Shown in pieces: positions 58,001 to 64,000 of a DNA stretch of 64,000 nt. How positions within the stretch are numbered: the first letter of the stretch is position 1; the number at the start of each line of letters is the position of its first letter. Under the pieces are notes generated by a model. The model did no database searches and was not told the DNA's origin. It was given only the letters and a program-made list of their open reading frames with translations. Source of the DNA: RUG11690 sp045616665 (lineage in GTDB: Bacteria; Bacteroidota; Bacteroidia; Bacteroidales; WCHB1-69); the NCBI GenBank assembly GCA_045616665.1, contig JAZLHE010000095.1, forward strand, positions 1 through 64,000. The letters run 5' to 3'. The translations under genes were made by a program, and so were the position numbers.

Positions 58001-60154
58001 ATGAAAAAACTGTCTTTACTCTTGTTATGTTGTTTGTTTGCAACATTTACCCGTGCTGACGAGGGAATGTGGCTTCCTGTTTTTTTGAATTATAATGAAG
58101 CGGAAATGCAGCAGTTGGGCTTTAAGTTGACGGCGGAAGACGTATATAGCGTCAATCATCACAGTATGAAAGACGCCATTGTCCTTTTTGGCGGTGGCTG
58201 TACGGCCGAGCTCGTTTCGTCTCAGGGATTGCTGCTTACCAACCACCATTGCGGATATTCGTATGTGCAACGTTATAGTACCCTGGAACACAATTATTTG
58301 CACAATGGATTCTGGGCAAAGTCTCACGAAGACGAAATTCCTTGCGAGGGCTTAAACGTGACTTTCCTGGTGGAAATGCGTGATGTGTCGGAAGCGGTGC
58401 TCAATGGCGTGACCGACAAAATGTCGATGGAAGAAAGAGCCAAATTGGTAAGCGAAAATATTAAGAAAGTCGAAAAAGAAATCGTTAAGGGAACGCACTA
58501 TACCGCACAAATCAAGTCTTCCTATTACGGAAATCAGTATTTTGCGTTTATCAACGAAACCTATAACGACATTCGTCTGGTGGGAACACCACCGGAAAGT
58601 ATCGGTAAGTTCGGCGGCGATACCGACAATTGGATGTGGCCTCGTCATACGGGAGACTTCTCAATGTACCGCATTTATGCCGATAAAAACAACCAGCCTG
58701 CCGCCTATTCCAAGGATAATGTACCTTTTACTCCCAAAAAATATTTCACTATTTCCACCAAGGGCGTGGAGGAAAACGATTTTACCCTGGTATTCGGTTA
58801 TCCGGGTTCCACCCAGCAGTTTATTACTTCCGATGCGGTGGAAATGACGGTGGATGACATTAATCCTGTCGCTATTCATCAACGGGGTGTCCGTTTGGAT
58901 ATTATGAAGAAATATATGAATCAGTCCACCGAAATCCGTCTGATGTATTCCGCTAAGGCCAATTCGATTTCCAATGGCTGGAAAAAATGGATCGGCGAGA
59001 GCAAGGGACTGAAAGAATGTCACGTGGTGGCTAAAAAGAAAGCGCAGGAGGCCGAGTTCGTTCAATGGCTGAACAGCTCCCCTGAAATGAACAGAATTTA
59101 TGGCAATGTCCTTCCTGATTTGCAAAAAAATTATGCTTTGTATCGTCCTCTGAGCAAGAACCTGACTTGCTTCACCGAAACATTCTGGGCCGTGGAAATG
59201 CTGCAGTTTGTCTATGGCAATATGTCTCCAATGCTGCAATTGGCGAATAAAAAAGAGGCAACGAAAGAGGAATTCGACGCGGCAAAAAATAAGTTTATGT
59301 CTAAAATCGATGGATTTTATGATAAATATTATAAACCAATCGACAAAGAGTGCTTCGTGGAATTGCTTCACTATTATTTCTCAACGGTGGATCCTTTGAT
59401 GATGCCTGAAGAATTGAGATCTTACGCTCATATCTCCAAAGATAAACTGAAACTGATGGCAGATCAGATTTTTGACCATTCGGTGTATGCCAATGCGGAA
59501 AGTTTGAAGGCATTTTTACATAAAGCAACGTTGAAGTCTGTCAAGAAGTTTGAAAAGGATTTGCTGATGCAGTTGATGATACCTGCCTATGCGCAATATG
59601 TTCAGGATTATTATGATCGCCAGCCTTTGAACAATGTGATTAATAATGATTATCGCTTGTACGTTAAAGCATTGATGTTGAAGGAAAAAGATAAAAATTT
59701 CTATCCCGATGCCAATTTGACGATGCGTGTGACCTACGGTCAGGTTAAGGGATTTGAACCGGCAGACGGTAAGGAATATATCTATTATTCGACCTTGGAT
59801 GGCGTTATGGAAAAGGAAAACCCAGATATTTTTGATTATAAGGTTGATGCAAAATTAAAAGAACTCTATAAAGCCAAGGATTATGGCCGTTATGCCAATG
59901 CCAAGGGTGAAATGCCGGTGGCTTTTATCGCCAGCAACCATACTACCGGCGGCAATTCCGGAAGTCCTGTGATTAATGCCAATGGAGAATTGATTGGGGT
60001 TAACTTCGATCGCGTTTGGGAAGGCACGATGAGCGATATCAATTACGATGTCAATCGCTGTAGAAATATCTCTTTGGATATCAGGTATTTTCTGTTTATC
60101 GTTGATAAATTTGCTGGTGCACAAAATATTTTGAACGAACTGACTCTTAACTAA
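58001..60154 (+). CDS. S46-family dipeptidyl-peptidase (DPP11-type)
   Basis: 717 residues. Signal peptide MKKLSLLLLCCLFATFTRA. Removes dipeptides from the N-terminus of peptides in the periplasm, feeding amino-acid fermentation. Trypsin-like catalytic parts: the His in LLLTNHHCGYSYVQ, and the Ser in GNSGSPV (651-656). The S1-pocket position read as FDRVWEG (Arg about 671) matches the Arg that gives DPP11 its preference for Asp/Glu at P1; DPP7 has Gly there. Family N-terminal EGMWLPVFLN and GGCTAELVSSQGL are intact. Confidence 0.93.
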   Translation: MKKLSLLLLCCLFATFTRADEGMWLPVFLNYNEAEMQQLGFKLTAEDVYSVNHHSMKDAIVLFGGGCTAELVSSQGLLLTNHHCGYSYVQRYSTLEHNYLHNGFWAKSHEDEIPCEGLNVTFLVEMRDVSEAVLNGVTDKMSMEERAKLVSENIKKVEKEIVKGTHYTAQIKSSYYGNQYFAFINETYNDIRLVGTPPESIGKFGGDTDNWMWPRHTGDFSMYRIYADKNNQPAAYSKDNVPFTPKKYFTISTKGVEENDFTLVFGYPGSTQQFITSDAVEMTVDDINPVAIHQRGVRLDIMKKYMNQSTEIRLMYSAKANSISNGWKKWIGESKGLKECHVVAKKKAQEAEFVQWLNSSPEMNRIYGNVLPDLQKNYALYRPLSKNLTCFTETFWAVEMLQFVYGNMSPMLQLANKKEATKEEFDAAKNKFMSKIDGFYDKYYKPIDKECFVELLHYYFSTVDPLMMPEELRSYAHISKDKLKLMADQIFDHSVYANAESLKAFLHKATLKSVKKFEKDLLMQLMIPAYAQYVQDYYDRQPLNNVINNDYRLYVKALMLKEKDKNFYPDANLTMRVTYGQVKGFEPADGKEYIYYSTLDGVMEKENPDIFDYKVDAKLKELYKAKDYGRYANAKGEMPVAFIASNHTTGGNSGSPVINANGELIGVNFDRVWEGTMSDINYDVNRCRNISLDIRYFLFIVDKFAGAQNILNELTLN

Positions 60155-60160
60155 TAAGTT

Positions 60161-61510
60161 ATGATAGATTTGACTCATATAGGCGATTTCTCACCTTCAT
60201 ATTATTTTTTCAATTTATACTTGAAACAGTTCCACAATCGTTTTTACTATAAAAATGTTTATGTGGTTGGGCGGGAGAATCTGGTGGAAAAAGGCAAGCC
60301 GGTGGTAATGATTGCCAATCATCAGAATGGGGCCAACGACGCCTTGAATATCCTCTATATGTTTGACGATCACCGTCAACCGGTGTTCATTGCCCGCGGG
60401 GATATCTTTAAAAAGGATTCCGTGGCCAAGATTTTACGCTATTTGAAAATCCTGCCTACATTTCGCAGCCGTGATGGAGGAGTAAGCGATGTGAAGTTCA
60501 ATATGACTTCTTTTCATATCGCTGCTGACATTCTGGCCAATGGTGGAACCGTTGTCATCTATCCGGAAGCCCAACATCAGCAAGGACATTATCTCGGAAC
60601 TTTCAAAAAGGGTTTTCCACGCATTGCTTTTACTGCCGAGGAAGAATCCGATTATAAACTGAATTTGCAAATCCAGCCTATCAATATTCATTATTCTGAT
60701 TATTTTAATGCGAGGGCTGATGTGGTCTTGACCATAGGCGAACCCTTTACTTTCTCGGAATTTTTCGACACCTATAAAACCGATCCCAACATTGCTTATC
60801 AACAGCTAAATGCCAAGGCGCGAGCCCGCTTGAAAGCCATTACGCCGGATAATGAACTGCACGAAGAGTTTGATGAGGAAATCGAACTCCTGCGTACGAT
60901 GTGGACTACCGCTCGACTGGAAAAGAAGGAAATCTGTCCCAATTATTTCCCCTATCGCCAACCTGAAGAGGTACAAACCGTTCAGACTATCGTGGATATG
61001 AAGGAGAAGAATCCCGATAAGTTTGCCCATTTGATGCAGGTGACGCGTGCGTACCTCGATGAGTTGAATAAGTTGAATTTTCGGGATTGGATTGTGGGGG
61101 AAAATGTGACGGCGTGGACCGTGATTTCCAATACTTTGTTAGGTCTGATTGCCGTGCCTTTCGCATTGTTCGGCTTTATCTCCAACATCCTGCCATTTGA
61201 GTTTCCCGCTTATCTCCGAAGAAAAATCAAAGACCGACATCTGCACGCCTCTTTTAATGTCGTGGGCTCCATCGTCTCGTTCACCGTTTATTATCCTTTG
61301 GTGTTTGTCATTATTTGGATTGTTTCAAAAAGCTTTGTCAGGGCATTGTCCTTCGTTTTGTTGATGTTCCTGACATTCTTTGTCTTTTATGCCTGTAAGC
61401 GTGGCTGGCCGAAATTGGTGGCTTATTGGCGTTATTTCAAGTTAAGTCGTGCCGGTTCAACGAAGAATTTGGAAAACTTGAAGAACGAAATCTTGAATAT
61501 GGTGGAATAA
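60161..61510 (+). CDS. PlsC-like acyltransferase with C-terminal membrane segments
   Basis: 449 residues. The acyltransferase motif NHQNGANDALN (NHx4D, about 47-53) and further PlsC blocks FIARGDIFKKDSV, GGTVVIYPEAQHQ (EGTRS position altered) support transfer of acyl chains to glycerol phosphate or a related lipid. The C-terminal 150 residues contain two to three membrane helices (ISNTLLGLIAVPFALFGFISNI; IVSFTVYYPLVFVIIWIV; FVLLMFLTFFVFYAC). It lies 6 bases after the S46 gene, so they may be co-transcribed. Exact substrate unknown. Confidence 0.88.
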   Translation: MIDLTHIGDFSPSYYFFNLYLKQFHNRFYYKNVYVVGRENLVEKGKPVVMIANHQNGANDALNILYMFDDHRQPVFIARGDIFKKDSVAKILRYLKILPTFRSRDGGVSDVKFNMTSFHIAADILANGGTVVIYPEAQHQQGHYLGTFKKGFPRIAFTAEEESDYKLNLQIQPINIHYSDYFNARADVVLTIGEPFTFSEFFDTYKTDPNIAYQQLNAKARARLKAITPDNELHEEFDEEIELLRTMWTTARLEKKEICPNYFPYRQPEEVQTVQTIVDMKEKNPDKFAHLMQVTRAYLDELNKLNFRDWIVGENVTAWTVISNTLLGLIAVPFALFGFISNILPFEFPAYLRRKIKDRHLHASFNVVGSIVSFTVYYPLVFVIIWIVSKSFVRALSFVLLMFLTFFVFYACKRGWPKLVAYWRYFKLSRAGSTKNLENLKNEILNMVE

Positions 61511-61617
61511 TCTGATTGTCAATTAATTAAAAATTGCCTTTATGCGAAGTTTTGGAAGTGGAAACGATTTGTAGAAAATAAAAGAAAATAAAAGAAAGCA
61601 AAAGTGTTGATTTATAG

Positions 61618-61648
61618 GCGTTTCAAAATGAATGAAACGCTTTTTTTT
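61618..61648 (+). terminator. Terminator after the PlsC-like gene
   Basis: GCGTTTCA-AAATGAA-TGAAACGC followed by eight Ts. It separates host genes from the integrase region. Confidence 0.88.
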
Positions 61649-61669
61649 CTTTTGGTATGCTTTTATTTT

Positions 61670-61744
61670 GTTACTTTTTGTTACTCGTTTGTTACTCGTA
61701 TCGTTTTTTTTGTATTTTTGCAACTGGTAACAAAATGCAGTAAC
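61670..61744. repeat. Five GTTAC motifs in front of the integrase gene
   Basis: GTTACT occurs at 61670, 61680 and 61691 on the plus strand (10- and 11-base spacing, one helical turn). Reverse copies GTAAC lie at 61727-61731 and 61740-61744, ending just before the integrase ATG at 61746. The array overlaps the promoter; it may be an operator or an arm-type integrase site. Confidence 0.65.
61713..61720 (+). promoter_or_regulatory. -7 box TATTTTTG of the integrase gene
   Basis: Perfect match, predicted start near 61727 inside the GTTAC array, 26 bases before the ATG. Confidence 0.7.
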
Positions 61745-61745
61745 G

Positions 61746-62885
61746 ATGAAACGAACAAAAAAGCAGGCGAAAGCCAAAGAACCTGTAAGGTTGAGGTTTA
61801 AACAGCTCTCTAATGGGAATCAAAGTATTTATTTAGACTTGTACCGAGACGGAATGAGGCAATATGAATTTTTGAAACTTTATATTGTTCCCGAAAGCAC
61901 GCCATTTGACAAAATGCAAAACGCTCAAACAATGGCAGCCGCAAATGCTATAAAAGCTAAAAGAATCATTGAATTGGCTAACGGTGCGGCAGGTATTAAG
62001 AATACCAACAAAAGTAAACTTTTACTTGTTGATTGGTTTGATATTCACTATAAGGATATTGAAAACCTCAACGAGAGTACAAAACGACTTACAAGGATGA
62101 TGTTTGGATTGGTTAAGGAGTATGGGTGTGAAAAGTTGAGGTTGTGCGATGTGGATAAGGCATATTGTAAGGGATTTATTGATTTTCTAAAAAACACATA
62201 CAAGAAAAAGAACGGTCAGCCCCTTTCAGTTCAAAGTATGGAGGGTTATTTTATCCGTTTTAATTATGCACTAAATGAAGCCGTGAGAAATGGACTGATA
62301 GAGAAAAACCCATTTAGAAATTTATCGGCAGCCGAAAAAATAAAATCAGTGAAAAGCACACGAACATATCTAACTGTGGAGGAAGTGCAGCGGCTTATTG
62401 ATACGGAATGCGGCAGGGAAAACATAAAGCGTGCTTTTTTGTTTAGTTGCTTTAGTGGGTTAAGGTATAGTGATGTTCGGTTGCTAAAGTGGGGAGATTT
62501 GAAAAAAGAGGGAGGAAATATGAAATTGGCTTTGGTACAGAAAAAAACAAAGGAACTGTTGTATTTGAATCTGTCGGAAGAGGCGGTTGCCTGGTTGCCA
62601 GCCAAAAAGGCAGATAATGAAAGCATTTTTGATTTGCAGGTAATCTCGTGGGTTGATAAAACGGTGGCGAGGTGGAGTATGGAGGCAGGAATAAAAAAAC
62701 ACGTTACGTTCCACACTGCACGCCATACGTTTGCAACAATGCTTTTGACGTTGGGAGCGGATTTATACACGGTTAGCAAGCTGTTAGGGCATACCAATAT
62801 ACAAACTACTCAAATTTACGCCAAGATAATAGACCAAAAGAAACAAGACGCTGTGAATTTGGTTAACGGAGTTTTCAATCATTAA
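61746..62885 (+). CDS. Tyrosine-type integrase
   Basis: 379 residues. N-terminal arm-binding region (to about 90), SAM-like core-binding domain (about 95-195), catalytic domain (from about 205) with the conserved set Arg240 (SGLRYSDV), Lys266, His323 and Arg326 (HTARHTF), His349 (LGHTNIQT) and nucleophile Tyr358 (QIYAK). Typical of integrases from Bacteroidota conjugative or mobilisable elements and phage-like islands. Should catalyse insertion and, with an excisionase, removal of the element to its right. No tRNA adjoins it here. Confidence 0.94.
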   Translation: MKRTKKQAKAKEPVRLRFKQLSNGNQSIYLDLYRDGMRQYEFLKLYIVPESTPFDKMQNAQTMAAANAIKAKRIIELANGAAGIKNTNKSKLLLVDWFDIHYKDIENLNESTKRLTRMMFGLVKEYGCEKLRLCDVDKAYCKGFIDFLKNTYKKKNGQPLSVQSMEGYFIRFNYALNEAVRNGLIEKNPFRNLSAAEKIKSVKSTRTYLTVEEVQRLIDTECGRENIKRAFLFSCFSGLRYSDVRLLKWGDLKKEGGNMKLALVQKKTKELLYLNLSEEAVAWLPAKKADNESIFDLQVISWVDKTVARWSMEAGIKKHVTFHTARHTFATMLLTLGADLYTVSKLLGHTNIQTTQIYAKIIDQKKQDAVNLVNGVFNH

Positions 62886-62897
62886 AAACGTATTGTT

Positions 62898-63596
62898 ATG
62901 GAATTGGGAAAATTAAAAGAAGCGGCTGAAAACGCTTTTGCCTATATGCGGAATGTTGAATTTTTTATTGTCAATAATTTTGAGTGGGTGGATATTGAAA
63001 AAGAGTGTATTTGCTTATTCCACGAATTGAATAAAGTTAGAGATGAATTGATAAATTGGAAATCGGATTATAAAAACAAAGGTTTGATTGATACGTTAAA
63101 AACCGCTAACGTTGCAGATTTGCCCAAATGCTTTTATTCCCTTTGTGATGAGGTCGGAAACAAGCCGATACAGCAGGGCGTGAGAATAAAGTATAATGAT
63201 ACGTTTTGCGTTAAGAAATGCAGGGCGGTGTGTGAGGAAATCAGCCAAGAATTAAAAGAGCGTTTCAAAATTGCCGAACCTCAACAATTGCCAAAGGAAC
63301 TTGAAACGGAAGAGGCAACACGCTATTTTACAAAAGCAATTGAATTGGGATTGATGAATGACAATTACGAGTGGTCAAAGGGCTTGCAGATGTTGAGTTT
63401 GTTTGCCCGTGAAATGAGCTTGAGATTGAAACTAAGTAAAGCAACCAATGCTGATGGAACAGGGCGTATTGCGTGGAAGCCCTTTGAACAACTATTTAAC
63501 ATTGAAAAAAATAAATTAAGAAGTAATTTTAACGATATACAAAAAACAGGTATTGAACCAAAAGAAAAAGATTTGATAGATAAGGTTTTTGAATAA
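62898..63596 (+). CDS. Integrase-linked protein of unknown function
   Basis: 232 residues, starts 12 bases after the integrase stop. No signal or membrane segment; mostly helical. A C-terminal block reads ATRYFTKAIELGLM, YEWSKGLQMLSLFAREMSLRL, RIAWKPFEQLFNI and LRSNFNDIQKTG, a pattern I recognise from proteins that follow integrases in Bacteroidota elements (reminiscent of RteC-type regulators). Role unconfirmed; regulation of excision or transfer is a guess. Ends before a strong terminator. Confidence 0.7.
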   Translation: MELGKLKEAAENAFAYMRNVEFFIVNNFEWVDIEKECICLFHELNKVRDELINWKSDYKNKGLIDTLKTANVADLPKCFYSLCDEVGNKPIQQGVRIKYNDTFCVKKCRAVCEEISQELKERFKIAEPQQLPKELETEEATRYFTKAIELGLMNDNYEWSKGLQMLSLFAREMSLRLKLSKATNADGTGRIAWKPFEQLFNIEKNKLRSNFNDIQKTGIEPKEKDLIDKVFE

Positions 63597-63626
63597 CTTT
63601 ACAGCAACTAATAATTACCATTACAA

Positions 63627-63657
63627 CCCCTACAATTGCCCATTGTAGGGGTTTTTT
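63627..63657 (+). terminator. Terminator after the integrase operon
   Basis: CCCCTACAAT-TGCCC-ATTGTAGGGG followed by six Ts: a perfect 10-bp stem. Confidence 0.93.
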
Positions 63658-63707
63658 GTATGCAATGTTTTGTTTCTTTGCCGTTGCTTTCATAAATGGA
63701 TTAGAGT

Positions 63708-64000
63708 ATGAGCAATCCAAGAGAGAGCGAGGGCAAAGAATGTAACAGCCTCATACCTGTTACAGGACAGCCCAAACCCTTAAATAAAAAGATTATGACG
63801 GAGGAATTAAAAGAGGTTGTCGAAATGGTAACGGCAAACATTATTAATTGCACAAAAGAAGTATTAACAACAGATGAGGCGGCAAGGTATTTGGGTGTTT
63901 CAAAATCATACCTCTATAAACTGACAATGAGGCGTGAAATACCACATTACAAGCCAATGGGCAAAATATGCTACTTTAACCGTGCGGAATTGGAACAATG
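63708..64000 (+). CDS. HTH (excisionase-family) protein of the mobile element, 3' end outside window
   Basis: The frame opens at ATG 63708 (MSNPRESEGKECNSLIPVTG) and runs to the window edge, about 97 codons. The later part has the helix-turn-helix_17 pattern: VLTTDEAARYLGVSKSYLYKLTMRREIPHYKPMGKICYFNRAELEQ, typical of excisionase/Xis-like or transfer-regulator proteins in Bacteroidota elements. A second in-frame ATG at 63795 is possible. It follows the terminator, so has its own promoter. Its presence confirms that the element extends rightward. Confidence 0.85.
   Translation, partial: MSNPRESEGKECNSLIPVTGQPKPLNKKIMTEELKEVVEMVTANIINCTKEVLTTDEAARYLGVSKSYLYKLTMRREIPHYKPMGKICYFNRAELEQ

Overview
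The window looks like a chromosomal segment of a member of the Bacteroidales (phylum Bacteroidota). The evidence is the repeated -7 promoter box TAnnTTTG close to many start codons, the family content (S46 dipeptidyl-peptidase, CCDC81-type HU plus SPOR protein, DUF6427-like membrane protein, NagB-LmbE fusion, lamin-tail OadG protein, BspA-type leucine-rich repeats) and a sodium-pumping methylmalonyl-CoA decarboxylase operon. No 16S rRNA is present, so genus cannot be given. || Layout. 1-10740 (all minus strand) is a nine-gene accessory cluster. In transcription order it runs: small beta-rich protein, membrane protein with a Rossmann-like domain, MscS-type channel, Rossmann-RyR protein, stand-alone RyR-domain protein, membrane-anchored TIR protein, then three exported paralogues with a regulatory-like beta domain and TPRs. 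This is the best candidate for an undescribed system: a TIR enzyme (potential NAD-derived messenger), two RyR domains (potential sensors), a channel (potential effector) and an extracytoplasmic TPR arm. 11133-11896 holds decayed Rpn-nuclease and BspA-LRR genes. || 12199-24567 is mostly housekeeping on the plus strand: cysS, a VanX-type dipeptidase, an Mrp/ApbC ATPase, two SGNH hydrolases, NagB-LmbE, pdxJ, fabD and groS-groL. The groSL operon has a perfect sigma-54 type promoter and an adjacent palindrome, and ends in a strong terminator. 24648-27166 is a type II restriction-modification operon. 27316-32150 (minus) holds a TPR protein, a 57-unit heptamer array, dut, an rRNA methyltransferase and a metallophosphoesterase. 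32289-34347 holds an aldehyde dehydrogenase and a CAT-like acyltransferase. 34425-38260 has a Na/Pi cotransporter divergent from a PhoB/PhoR-like pair. 38475-40928 holds a DHH phosphoesterase and two FKBP lipoproteins. 41328-42596 is a HigB/HigA-ImmA toxin-antitoxin pair. || 42686-46897 (minus) is the decarboxylase operon (beta, biotin carrier, lamin-tail OadG, carboxyltransferase). 47137-49706 (minus) is deoxynucleoside kinase, kdsB and an HU-SPOR protein. 49775-51874 is an exported zinc-peptidase-like protein, followed by tRNA-Pro(GGG) at 52023. 52177-57801 contains a large unknown membrane-anchored protein, a DUF6427-like protein, rnhB, a lipoprotein, def and ruvX. 58001-61510 has a DPP11-type S46 peptidase and a PlsC-like acyltransferase. 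From about 61650 to the right edge a tyrosine integrase, an unknown integrase-linked protein and a partial HTH protein mark the start of an integrative element that continues outside the window.
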